From Candidatus Synechococcus calcipolaris G9 (lineage in GTDB: Bacteria > Cyanobacteriota > Cyanobacteriia > Thermosynechococcales > Thermosynechococcaceae), in assembly GCF_029582805.1 (NCBI RefSeq), contig NZ_JAKKUT010000001.1, positions 239,067 to 303,066 of the forward strand: a stretch of 64,000 bases of DNA, in the 5' to 3' direction. The translations under genes were made by a program, and so were the position numbers. This document shows positions 8,106-16,714 of this stretch, piece after piece; positions within the stretch are counted from its first letter, which is position 1, and every line of letters begins with the position of its first letter. Below the pieces are notes generated by a model. It had not been told where the DNA came from. It made no database searches and saw only the letters and a program-made list of their open reading frames with translations.

Positions 8106-9833
8106 ATGTCTATTCTTATTGTTGAAGATGATTTACCCACGGCCGCCGCACTGGTTTCCCTACTAACGGCAGAAAACTATCCCATTGATTTAGTCCCCCA
8201 GGGTGTCAACATTAGTGAGTATTTACAGAATAAAGCCTACAAGCTCTTAGTGGTTGATTGTCATTCTTCTGACCTAGATAGATTGCACGTTTACCAAAAG
8301 CTCAGACTGGAAGAATTTGAGGGTAAGGTGTTACTACTGATCAGTGGCGATCGCCACCCGGATGCTGCCATTGCGATCGCTGATATTGCCGATGACTATT
8401 TAATGAAACCCTTTGATCCCCAGGATTTAGTTCAACGAGTCCGCAACCTGCTGGGCCAGCCCCTCCTTGCCCCTGCTTCCCCAGACCTGCCCCTGAAAAC
8501 CCCCAGCCTATCCACAGCGGATTCTCCCCATGCGGGCGATCGCTGGGTTCTCCATATTGATGACGACACTCAACTCCTCCAGGAACTAGAAGAACAATCC
8601 ATTGATCTAGATCTAAGTTGGTGCTCCGCTTCCACCTGGCCGGCGGCCCTTGCGATTCTGGAGCAACGACAACCCAATGTGGTAATTTTGAATCCCAATC
8701 TAGCCCCCAGTCCCGAGGAGAGTGTTCGCCTGCTCACTGACCTGGGCCAACAATCCCCCGCCATTCCCAGTATTGTTTTTACAGAGCAAGATACCTGGCG
8801 CGATCGCCTAGCAGCCATTCGATTAGGGGGGCGGGTTTGTCTGAGTAAACCCATCCGAGCCGATCAGGTGCTCACAAGTGTTCAGCAACTTCTGCAACGC
8901 CAGGATAAAACCCAGGCCAATATCCTCACGGTGGATGATGATCCCGTCACATTGGCAGTCCTAAAACGACTATTAGAACCCTGGGGGATGCGAGTCACCG
9001 CCGTTCAGGATCCCCAACGATTTTGGGATGTCCTAGAAGAGACAAACCCTGACCTACTGGTTTTAGATGTACAAATGCCCGGAATTAATGGCATTGAACT
9101 GTGCCAAGTGGTGCGGAATGATTCCCGCTGGAGCCGTTTGCCGATTCTTTTTTTAACCGCAAGTCGCGAATCAGCCCTCGTGACCCAGCTATTTGCTGCG
9201 GGAGCCGATGATTTTGTAAATAAACCCATTGTCGGCCCCGAACTCATTACCCGAATTGTGAATCGATTGGATCGCACGCGCCTGCTCAAAAGCCTAGCGG
9301 AAATTGATCCCCTCACCGGTGTTGCCAATCGTCGCAAAGCCACCGAGGATATTGATAAATTTATTGATATTGCCCAGGAATACCAGCAATCGGTCTGTGT
9401 TGCCCTATTGGATTTAGATCATTTTAAGCAAATTAACGATCGCTACGGCCATGATGTCGGAGATGATGTTTTGGTAACAACAGCCCGAATCCTGCGTCAA
9501 TCCCTTCGCAGTGAAGACGTAGTTGCCCGCTGGGGGGGAGAGGAGTTTCTCTTGGGGATGTATGGAGTACCCCTTACTGCTGCCCACAGCCGCTTGCAAA
9601 AATGCCTCGATAAGTTAAGCCAATATACCTTTAAGCCAGGGGAGCAAGCCCCATTCCAGGTTTCCTTTAGTGCGGGTATTGCCCAATTTCCCCACCATGG
9701 TCAAGATTTAACCAGTCTGTATCGAATGGCAGACACCTATCTTTATGAAGCAAAGGCCGCTGGTCGTCGCCAAATCATCAGTGCCACGATTAATCCAAAT
9801 CCAACCTCAAAAGAACCCGAAACTGAGAAATAG
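8106..9833 (+). CDS. Three-receiver response regulator with GGDEF diguanylate cyclase output
   Basis: The 575-residue protein has three receiver domains followed by a GGDEF domain. REC1 (about 1-118) has the phospho-acceptor Asp51 and Lys101. REC2 (about 146-266) keeps the DDD acidic cluster and Lys248, but the expected acceptor is Asn196, so it is probably not phosphorylated. REC3 (about 271-390) has Asp321 in VLDVQMPG. The GGDEF domain (about 400-560) has an intact GGEEF at 477-481 and an RxxD inhibitory site at 468-471, five residues before it. This predicts a feedback-controlled enzyme making c-di-GMP from two GTP. No sensor kinase is adjacent. Confidence 0.92.
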   Translation: MSILIVEDDLPTAAALVSLLTAENYPIDLVPQGVNISEYLQNKAYKLLVVDCHSSDLDRLHVYQKLRLEEFEGKVLLLISGDRHPDAAIAIADIADDYLMKPFDPQDLVQRVRNLLGQPLLAPASPDLPLKTPSLSTADSPHAGDRWVLHIDDDTQLLQELEEQSIDLDLSWCSASTWPAALAILEQRQPNVVILNPNLAPSPEESVRLLTDLGQQSPAIPSIVFTEQDTWRDRLAAIRLGGRVCLSKPIRADQVLTSVQQLLQRQDKTQANILTVDDDPVTLAVLKRLLEPWGMRVTAVQDPQRFWDVLEETNPDLLVLDVQMPGINGIELCQVVRNDSRWSRLPILFLTASRESALVTQLFAAGADDFVNKPIVGPELITRIVNRLDRTRLLKSLAEIDPLTGVANRRKATEDIDKFIDIAQEYQQSVCVALLDLDHFKQINDRYGHDVGDDVLVTTARILRQSLRSEDVVARWGGEEFLLGMYGVPLTAAHSRLQKCLDKLSQYTFKPGEQAPFQVSFSAGIAQFPHHGQDLTSLYRMADTYLYEAKAAGRRQIISATINPNPTSKEPETEK

Positions 9834-9885
9834 TTCTATCATAGGATTTAGACCTATTCAATCTCAGCATCTTCCAAAGATACCC

Positions 9886-10260
9886 ATGGGGACTAACGAT
9901 TGTGACAATCATGAAGCCTGGCTAATTATCCGTTATCAATCGGAGCTGGTGGGTAAGTTTCGTTTAGCTGGACGGACAACTTGGACAATTGGGCGATCGC
10001 GGGATTGTGATATTAAAATTAATGATCCCTGTATTTCCCGACAACAAGCGACCCTGGAAGCCCGCCCTAGGCAACACCTCTTACTTTTTTGGATCGTGGA
10101 TCACCATAGCCGCAATGGTACTCTTGTTAATGGTTCTCTGATCACGGAAAAACTCTTGCACGATGGCGATATTATCATGATGGGCAATACGGATTTAGCC
10201 TTTCGCTATGCTGGCGTGACTCGCACCCTTACCGATCATTACGCCCCCAACCATCTTTAA
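9886..10260 (+). CDS. Small FHA-domain protein
   Basis: This 124-residue protein is almost entirely one forkhead-associated domain, a phosphothreonine-binding module. The signature residues are IGRSRDCDI, then CISRQQATL and SRNGTLVNG. I chose the ATG at 9886. The same frame is open upstream, but it would overlap the end of the diguanylate cyclase gene, and the FHA homology begins after 9886. The gene lies 52 bases downstream of the response-regulator gene on the same strand, so the two may be co-transcribed and share a signalling pathway. The partner kinase is unknown. Confidence 0.8.
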   Translation: MGTNDCDNHEAWLIIRYQSELVGKFRLAGRTTWTIGRSRDCDIKINDPCISRQQATLEARPRQHLLLFWIVDHHSRNGTLVNGSLITEKLLHDGDIIMMGNTDLAFRYAGVTRTLTDHYAPNHL

Positions 10261-10266
10261 ATTTTC

Positions 10267-11400
10267 TTACCTATTCTTAATGGTCTGATAAACCCGATAG
10301 GCAAAATCCCAAAAGGGTTTTTCAGTAGGGTAAAAATCATGGGGAATTTCAGGTCGCGCCAAGTAATTTTCCAACTGCTCAGGTGTCCATTGCATTTTTT
10401 TAAGGAAATAGTCAATATCGTTCTGTAGGCTTTGTTCATCTAGATAGGCAATACCTTTTAAACTTTCTAACGCCTCCTCTCGACTCATCTGACCAGAAAT
10501 GACTAAGGTGCTTAAATGTAGTTTTCGTTTATCTACGTTAAATTTTTTGGGGAGCAAGTAGCCCTGGTAAAAGCGTGTAAAAATTGACTCATAATGTTTG
10601 TATGGATAACGTTTATAGCTAAATTCTTTCTCAAGGATGTTTAGAGCATCAAACTTATTGTAGGGAAGAAAGTCTAAAAATGATACCCATTTGATTTTCT
10701 TAAAAATTTCATAATAAATATAATCTAACGTACCCATGGCTGGAAATGTTTTCAGTTTGATATGACCAAAACGCTGACCTAGGGCTTTTATATTTCGTCT
10801 ATCCCACTTAAACCAGTTCCATTTCTGAGGCATTCGCATACCTTCAGTAGCTTGATTAACACCACTCAGAATAAATTTTACTCCATGACGATCAGCTTGC
10901 TGATAATTTACGGCAAGCATAGCATTATCATAGAGGAGTTCTATGTCAATGACATCCGCATCAAAAAAAGCCTGCATAAGGGCCCGATATTCTTGCCAAT
11001 CAATGACATGGGTATATAAGTCGACACCTAAACCACGCACTAAGTTAGCAATATTATTTTGGGCTAATTCAGAATTCCAACCATTATCCATATGAACGGC
11101 CAAAGGGCACAGGCCCAATTGAACAACCTGAACCAATGTCCAAGAACTGTCAACGCCGCCTGAAACTCCAACAACACAGTCATAGGGCTTATTTTTTCCA
11201 GACTGTTTTACTTGGGCAACAAAGTTTTTCAAGCGGATTTTTCTATTTTCTTCAGTTTCTTCGGTAATAGGCTTTGCCTCTTCTAAAAAATTGGTGCAGT
11301 AATTACAAATCCCATTTTCATTAAAGATAATGTCATCTACGCTAGTATCCATGACACAGCGAGTACATTGCTGAAATACCCCATTTGAATCCTTAGACAA
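10267..11400 (-). CDS. WbpG/PseA-type N-acetyl sugar amidotransferase (copy 1)
   Basis: The 377-residue protein is an ATP-dependent amidotransferase of the PP-loop family. It has two CxxC pairs (12-15 and 32-35) for a zinc knuckle and a PP-loop SGGVDS at 80-85. Known relatives (WbpG of Pseudomonas, PseA of Campylobacter) convert an N-acetyl group on a nucleotide or nonulosonate sugar to an acetamidino group. WbpG needs a HisH/HisF-like pair for ammonia, and such a pair lies directly upstream in the same direction. The sugar modified here cannot be named. It is the last gene of the minus-strand polysaccharide block and converges on the FHA gene with a six-base gap. Confidence 0.85.
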   Translation of the reverse strand: MSKDSNGVFQQCTRCVMDTSVDDIIFNENGICNYCTNFLEEAKPITEETEENRKIRLKNFVAQVKQSGKNKPYDCVVGVSGGVDSSWTLVQVVQLGLCPLAVHMDNGWNSELAQNNIANLVRGLGVDLYTHVIDWQEYRALMQAFFDADVIDIELLYDNAMLAVNYQQADRHGVKFILSGVNQATEGMRMPQKWNWFKWDRRNIKALGQRFGHIKLKTFPAMGTLDYIYYEIFKKIKWVSFLDFLPYNKFDALNILEKEFSYKRYPYKHYESIFTRFYQGYLLPKKFNVDKRKLHLSTLVISGQMSREEALESLKGIAYLDEQSLQNDIDYFLKKMQWTPEQLENYLARPEIPHDFYPTEKPFWDFAYRVYQTIKNR

Positions 11401-11454
11401 GAAATTTAATCCTTCCTATGAATGCTCCTATCATAATAATCTAAATAATAAACA

Positions 11455-12219
11455 TCAGAGATTTTGAAAGAGGGCTTCAAGCTCTTGATAGCGAGGATAG
11501 GTAATCAGCACAGCCCGGTGGGGGCCATGAAATACAAAAAATGAACCGGCTGCGACAGCACTTGCTCCAGCATTAACCGCCATTTTAATATCGTCAAGTT
11601 TTCCCACCCCGCCCACGGCAATCAGGGGTACCCCTAAATTTTTCGTTGCTTTTTGGATGAGTTCTATATCGGGGCCTTGTAACATTCCGTCCCGATCTAC
11701 GGCATTTAATAATATTTCTCCGGCCCCCATACGAATAGCTGTCTGAAGAAATGCTTCCCATGGGGAATCTATAATTTTAGATTTCGAGGTTTGATAAAGT
11801 TGATAACGGCCGAGCCAGTCTCGCTTAATATCCAGGGAAACCACAACGGACTGGGAACCAAATTTTGAGGTAATATCTTGAACTAACTGTGGGTTGGATA
11901 GGGCAGCAGTCTGAAGACAAATTTTCTCAACTCCCAAGGAAAAAATACGGCCTGCCTGTTCAATGGTACGAATCCCACCGCCATAACAAAGGGGCATAAA
12001 ACATTCACTGGCAAATTGTTTAATCCCTGAGTAGTCTGGTTCTCGTCCTTGTTTAGAAGCAATAATATCAAGAACCATTAGTTCATCAACTTCTTTTTCA
12101 TTAAAAATACGGATTGCATTAATGGGATCGCCCACATATTTAGGGTTCTTAAACTGCTTGGTTTTTACTAGTCCACCATTCTGCAAAAGTAAACATGGAA
12201 TAACACGATGTTCTAACAT
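11455..12219 (-). CDS. hisF2: HisF-like cyclase-fold partner of the sugar amidotransferase (HisF2/WbpH-type)
   Basis: This 254-residue TIM barrel is clearly HisF-related (RVIPCL, CYGGGI at 78-83, NAVDRDG, AVGGVG), but it is not the histidine-pathway enzyme. The catalytic Asp11 of HisF is Leu here (CLLLQNG), while Asp130 is kept. That is expected of the surface-polysaccharide HisF2 group, whose barrel probably serves as an ammonia tunnel to WbpG rather than as a cyclase. The start overlaps the end of the HisH-like gene by seven bases, so the two subunits are translationally coupled. Confidence 0.85.
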   Translation of the reverse strand: MLEHRVIPCLLLQNGGLVKTKQFKNPKYVGDPINAIRIFNEKEVDELMVLDIIASKQGREPDYSGIKQFASECFMPLCYGGGIRTIEQAGRIFSLGVEKICLQTAALSNPQLVQDITSKFGSQSVVVSLDIKRDWLGRYQLYQTSKSKIIDSPWEAFLQTAIRMGAGEILLNAVDRDGMLQGPDIELIQKATKNLGVPLIAVGGVGKLDDIKMAVNAGASAVAAGSFFVFHGPHRAVLITYPRYQELEALFQNL

Positions 12220-12833
12220 ACGGAACTCAAGTAGCTTTGGAAAAACTGCATACCAAATTTATGACTTTTCTCTGGGTGAAACTGAACTCCTGTTATCATT
12301 CCATGATGAATAGCCGCCCCAAAGGGTTCACCATGGGTACACCAACCAATAATATAATGATCATTCTCAGACAAATAGTAATAGGAGTGAACGAAATAAA
12401 AACGACAGGGTGTAGTATGGAGTGCAATTAAGGGATGCTCAGTTGCCTGAAATTTAACTCTATTCCAGCCCATATGGGGAACTTTTAGAGCCGTATCCTT
12501 AAAGGCAAATCGTTTGAAATGGCCAGGAATCAATCCTAAACCAGGGGGTGATCCCTCTTCACTCCCTTCACATAATAGTTGCATCCCTAAACAAATGCCC
12601 AAGATCCGAGTGGTACCCTGATGAACAAGATCGGCCAGATAGCTAGGCCATCCATATTTCTTCAATAGGGACATGCCCGCATCATAAGCTCCGACCCCTG
12701 GAAGAATAATTAGGTTGGGAGGGTTCTCTAGGTCTGGTGTAGCGTTCAGCGATGATGGATGACCCAGTTTTTTTAGCATGTTCTGGATACTGGCAACATT
12801 ACCAAGACCAACATTGATGATTTGGATATTCAT
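12213..12833 (-). CDS. hisH2: HisH-like glutamine amidotransferase subunit (HisH2)
   Basis: The 206-residue class I glutaminase has an intact triad: Cys81 in GICLGMQ, with His186 and Glu188 in FHPEKSH. It also has the PGVGAYDAG loop near 45-53. It would hydrolyse glutamine and pass ammonia through the HisF2 barrel to a WbpG-type enzyme. Paired with a HisF that lacks the cyclase Asp and flanked by two amidotransferase genes, it belongs to surface-sugar acetamidino formation rather than histidine synthesis. It follows the upstream glycosyltransferase by six bases. Confidence 0.87.
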   Translation of the reverse strand: MNIQIINVGLGNVASIQNMLKKLGHPSSLNATPDLENPPNLIILPGVGAYDAGMSLLKKYGWPSYLADLVHQGTTRILGICLGMQLLCEGSEEGSPPGLGLIPGHFKRFAFKDTALKVPHMGWNRVKFQATEHPLIALHTTPCRFYFVHSYYYLSENDHYIIGWCTHGEPFGAAIHHGMITGVQFHPEKSHKFGMQFFQSYLSSVC

Positions 12834-12839
12834 AAAAAA

Positions 12840-14021
12840 TCATCCATTAGTTGTATCGGTTATCGATGGATTAAAAATAAGTTTTATCAGTTTTTTCTGT
12901 TCTTTCTCAAAACATAGCTCCTTAGCAGCCCTGTGGCTATTTTGTTTAGCTTTATCAATTAAATCCGGATTTAAGCTGTCCAGTGCTTTTACCATTGCAT
13001 GGATAGAAAAAGACTCAGCCACAACTCCACAATTATACTGCCTCACAATTGCCGCCATATCTGGTGAGGGGCCAATGGCAACTAGAAGACGCGCTTGAAT
13101 AAATTCAAATAATTTATTGGGTAAACAATGGCGTAGATTAAACGTAGTTGGCTCTACATAGAAGAAACCAATATCATAATTCGTCAACATTGGAATAATT
13201 TGTTCAAACGGAACAGGTTTATTAAAGCGAATACGATCGCAGGTGTGTGCTTGTTTTTTAAGAAATTTTATATAGTTAGAATTTGAAACTAAATAAAAGT
13301 CTAATGTAAATCGTTCATCCAGTTGCTTGACAACTTCAATCATGTTTTCCAGTTGACGATTCCGATTGGCAGCACCATGATAGACCATACGAAATAAATT
13401 TTCATCTGTTTTTTGTGGTTGAATATCCTGATATACCGGAGTACTCCTAATAACATGGGGAACAACATTAAACTCTTGATAATAGGCTTGAGAAAGTCCT
13501 GGTGAAACGGTAATAACGTGATCACATTGAGGGAGATAGGTTTGACACAAGCGAATTCGTTCAGGTTTTTCAAGCCAATTAAATATTAAGCTATCTTCCT
13601 GTTGTTTTGGGTAATACTCACGAGCATCAAACATTACACGAGCATTTTTTCTTATTTGAAAAGCAAGACTTAACAAATAAATATCTTCAACTATAATAAT
13701 ATCATATTCATTATTTTTTAATAAATCATACAGTTCTGATATTCTATACCGTTGAGCATTAATTAAATTTTTGATTTTAGAATTAATGGGTAAAAGCCTG
13801 ATTAGTAAACCCAATACGTTTCTAATGCGTTTGAAAAATCTAAAAATAACGTTTTTTTCAGCAAATTTAATTAAATAAAAAGAATTGATATCAATTGTTG
13901 TACAGATAGAGTAAGCAGTTAAATCAGTTTTTATCTTAACTTGATTAAGGCTCTCAAGTGTTCTTCGAGGCCGTGGATCAGTGGATATATCAGAAAAACA
14001 CATCAATAATGCTTTTTGCAT
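12840..14021 (-). CDS. GT4-like glycosyltransferase, paralogue of the gene at 15509
   Basis: This 393-residue protein has a GT-B fold glycosyltransferase pattern: an N-terminal DPRPRR motif near 15-20, FDAREYYPKQ in the middle, and a C-terminal NLRHCLPNKLFEFIQARL segment that would bind the nucleotide-sugar donor. It has no membrane segment or signal. It is strongly similar to the protein encoded at 15509-16714, sharing the DPRP, AREYYPKQ, STP, HGxAN and LPNKLFEFIQARL blocks in order, so the two arose by duplication. The donor and acceptor are unknown. The gene is A/T-rich like its neighbours, which suggests transfer. It probably adds a residue to the polysaccharide modified by the adjacent amidotransferases. 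Confidence 0.78.
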   Translation of the reverse strand: MQKALLMCFSDISTDPRPRRTLESLNQVKIKTDLTAYSICTTIDINSFYLIKFAEKNVIFRFFKRIRNVLGLLIRLLPINSKIKNLINAQRYRISELYDLLKNNEYDIIIVEDIYLLSLAFQIRKNARVMFDAREYYPKQQEDSLIFNWLEKPERIRLCQTYLPQCDHVITVSPGLSQAYYQEFNVVPHVIRSTPVYQDIQPQKTDENLFRMVYHGAANRNRQLENMIEVVKQLDERFTLDFYLVSNSNYIKFLKKQAHTCDRIRFNKPVPFEQIIPMLTNYDIGFFYVEPTTFNLRHCLPNKLFEFIQARLLVAIGPSPDMAAIVRQYNCGVVAESFSIHAMVKALDSLNPDLIDKAKQNSHRAAKELCFEKEQKKLIKLIFNPSITDTTNG

Positions 14022-14035
14022 TATAAGTTATAACC

Positions 14036-15160
14036 TTATTTGAGAAAACGCTTAAATTGCCTAAATAAGCTTGAACAATATCTTAAAGCATTAACTCGAG
14101 AATCCCAGTTTTTATATTGAGAATAGTCTTTCTTTGGAATATATAAGAACGAATTCAGTTCGTTAATGGTAATCCCAAGTTTTTTAGCGATATAATCCTT
14201 GTCCTCCAAAAGTTCTTTTTCATCATATAGTGGCTCTGATAAAAGTTCTATAGCGTGTTGCCGAGAAATATCACCTGAAAGAATGCGTGATGATAGGTGG
14301 GGTAATCGTTTATCATATCCAAATCTTGTAGGTAGAAAATAATTTTGAAAAAACTTAGTGAAGATAGATTCCCCATGTTTTCTTGGGTACGCCCTCCAAC
14401 CAATTTCCGAGAGTTTGGTTTTAGCAATTTGTACCCCATAGGGTAAATAATTTAAGGGTCTTAATTGATAAAAGCCACGTAATCTGAATAAAATATGCCA
14501 ATCTAAAAAACTGATGGTTTTATAATCCTTTAATGATCCATTGCCATGGGTTCTATTAATATCTATTAAATTAATTCTATCCATGGCATCTCCATGCCAA
14601 TTTTGAGGAAAAACAGATTCAGTAGCAACATTTCCACCACTGATAAAAACATTACATTTATAGGCTAAAGCTTCTGAATGTAAGACTGCAAAAAACACAT
14701 GATCTTGAGGAACATCTAGGTTAGATACTCCTGATTTGAAATAGGCAAGTTGCAAATTTCTCATAGTTTCCCAGTTTACAACATAGGTATGAAGATCAAA
14801 GCCACAATATTCAATAATTGTCTGAATATTAGAAACAGCTAGTTCTGAATTCCAGCCTCCATCAACATGAACAGCTAAAGCTCTAAGGTTATATTCTTTT
14901 ATAACTAATGCAACATAACTACTATCTAGACCTCCACTTAAACCAAGAATACAATCATAACGCTTATTTTTATTTTTTTCTTTTATATCTAATACTATCT
15001 TATCTAGTTTTGATTTGCCATTAGGCGTTGGATCCCATACCTGCTTAGCATGGAGATCAAAATAGTGACAATGATTACATACCCCACTATCATCAAAATA
15101 GATATCTGGATCAGTCGTATCCATGATACAGCGCGTACATTGTTGATAGTTCTTTTGCAT
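14036..15160 (-). CDS. WbpG/PseA-type N-acetyl sugar amidotransferase (copy 2)
   Basis: The 374-residue paralogue of the gene at 10267 has CxxC pairs at 8-11 and 28-31, and a PP-loop SGGLDS at 75-80. Further shared blocks are AVHVDGGWNSELA and a C-terminal PYKHYESIFTRF-like stretch, seen here as PRKHGESIFTKF. It is diverged enough that it may act on a different sugar, or on a different position, than copy 1. Only one HisH/HisF pair is present, so both copies may share it, or one may use free ammonia. It lies 14 bases before a glycosyltransferase gene. The reaction is inferred from the family. Confidence 0.83.
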   Translation of the reverse strand: MQKNYQQCTRCIMDTTDPDIYFDDSGVCNHCHYFDLHAKQVWDPTPNGKSKLDKIVLDIKEKNKNKRYDCILGLSGGLDSSYVALVIKEYNLRALAVHVDGGWNSELAVSNIQTIIEYCGFDLHTYVVNWETMRNLQLAYFKSGVSNLDVPQDHVFFAVLHSEALAYKCNVFISGGNVATESVFPQNWHGDAMDRINLIDINRTHGNGSLKDYKTISFLDWHILFRLRGFYQLRPLNYLPYGVQIAKTKLSEIGWRAYPRKHGESIFTKFFQNYFLPTRFGYDKRLPHLSSRILSGDISRQHAIELLSEPLYDEKELLEDKDYIAKKLGITINELNSFLYIPKKDYSQYKNWDSRVNALRYCSSLFRQFKRFLK

Positions 15161-15508
15161 AGTTTTAATGATTTACTAATTTGCTTGAAGTAAATTATGG
15201 GAAAAAATTTACTGAGAACTAGTTTATTTGGTACATTGAATAAATTTCTAGAGGCTTTTTTTATTCTTTTCCAATGTAGATATGATTAGCTTTTTTATAT
15301 TTTTTCTTACTTATTGTTTAATCGCATTAGAATCAAGGATAACACATTCTGCAAGTCCAGCGATCGCTCATATTCAAAATACTGATTTACGTTAAGGTTG
15401 GGTTATTTGGGCATTTTCCTTCATTGGCAACTTTTGGAATATGTCCACTTTTTTTGATTAGGCTTACTTTCACCATGTTTTTCTATCAATAAGTTATTAA
15501 GCAACCAC
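15161..15508. other. 348-base A/T-rich gap inside the polysaccharide island
   Basis: No gene, RNA or clear terminator is visible. The stretch is rich in T runs and contains the only perfect GCGATCGC of the island (15360-15367). It separates the copy-2 amidotransferase from the upstream glycosyltransferase, so a promoter for the downstream five genes could lie here, but I cannot identify one confidently. Confidence 0.5.
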
Positions 15509-16714
15509 TCATAAGTTCTCTAGTAACTCAGTAAGTTTAAGACTTTCTTGCTCCCAATTTAAGACTTTAGCTGCATCATGACTTTTTTGTTTATATCTAA
15601 AAACATCATCTAACGTTAGTTGATTTAGACAGTCTGCCAAAGAGCCGGGTAAGTAATCATCTGACACAACACCACAACCATATTCTTGGACAATTTTAGA
15701 CATTTCTGGGGCGGGGCCAATTGCCACCATTAATCGAGCTTGAATAAACTCAAATAACTTATTAGGGAGACAATGCCTTATATTGAAATTAGATGGTTCT
15801 GTAAAAAAATATAAACCTATATCATAAGCACTTAACATCGGAATAATATCATTAAAATCAACTGGATCACGAAAATTTATGGCTGGATTGTTTTGGGCGA
15901 GTTGCTTTAGCACATTAACATAATCTGGATTTCCAACCAAATAGAAGTCAAGGCTAAATCGTTTATCAAGATAATCAAATAGTTGAATCATAGTTTCTAG
16001 TCTTCGATTACAGTTTGCACCTCCATGATGAACCATTTGAATTTTATTTATTTCTGTTTTTTTAGGTTCGCAGTAGTACGATAATGGTGTGCTTTGAATC
16101 ACTTTTGCTTGAACATTAAACTCATTAAGATAGGCATCTGCCAAGCCAGAAGATACGGTAATCACTAAATCACATTTAGACATATATTTATCACAGATAT
16201 GATAACGCAAGGGTTGTTCTAAAATTCTGAAAAGAATACGATCTTCATTTTGTTTAGGATAATATTCACGCGCATCAAATATTACTTTTGCATTCTTTTT
16301 GTATTTTAATGCTAAGGGTAGAAGATATAAGTCTTCAATAATGATAATGCTATAATCATCTTTGCCAATTTTTTTAACTATATCATTTATATCAAATCTC
16401 ATTGGATATAAATCGGAGTCAAGAAAAGCTTTTTTGAAGAGATCATGAGGGATATAAAATTTTACTAAAAGACGAATAAGAACGAATTTTATTTTTCTAA
16501 TAAGATTTTTAAAGGAATTTTCTTTTGATTTTATTATTAACTCAAAATGGTTTTCAATTGGCAAATTAGATTCCAATAAAAAACTAATTAGATCAATTCT
16601 ATAATTCATAGATTTTAGTAGCCAAATGATTCGATATGGCCTGGGATCTGAGCTAGGATCATTTAATGTGCCAAGTAAAACTTTCCGACAATTATTTAAA
16701 TCGAATTTATTCAT
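15509..16714 (-). CDS. GT4-like glycosyltransferase, paralogue of the gene at 12840
   Basis: The 401-residue protein has the same block order as the glycosyltransferase at 12840-14021: SDPRPYR near the N-terminus, IFDAREYYPKQ, a HHGGANCNRR segment and a LPNKLFEFIQARL donor-binding region. I start it at the ATG at 16714, which overlaps the end of the preceding gene by eight bases. An upstream TTG-type extension would reach further into that gene and lacks homology. The overlap implies coupling with the upstream GT-B-like gene. The sugar donor is unknown. Confidence 0.78.
   Translation of the reverse strand: MNKFDLNNCRKVLLGTLNDPSSDPRPYRIIWLLKSMNYRIDLISFLLESNLPIENHFELIIKSKENSFKNLIRKIKFVLIRLLVKFYIPHDLFKKAFLDSDLYPMRFDINDIVKKIGKDDYSIIIIEDLYLLPLALKYKKNAKVIFDAREYYPKQNEDRILFRILEQPLRYHICDKYMSKCDLVITVSSGLADAYLNEFNVQAKVIQSTPLSYYCEPKKTEINKIQMVHHGGANCNRRLETMIQLFDYLDKRFSLDFYLVGNPDYVNVLKQLAQNNPAINFRDPVDFNDIIPMLSAYDIGLYFFTEPSNFNIRHCLPNKLFEFIQARLMVAIGPAPEMSKIVQEYGCGVVSDDYLPGSLADCLNQLTLDDVFRYKQKSHDAAKVLNWEQESLKLTELLENL

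Noticed and set aside
11455..12833. Histidine biosynthesis genes hisF and hisH
   Set aside because: The HisF copy lacks Asp11 and the pair sits among sugar amidotransferases and glycosyltransferases, so they are the surface-glycan paralogues.
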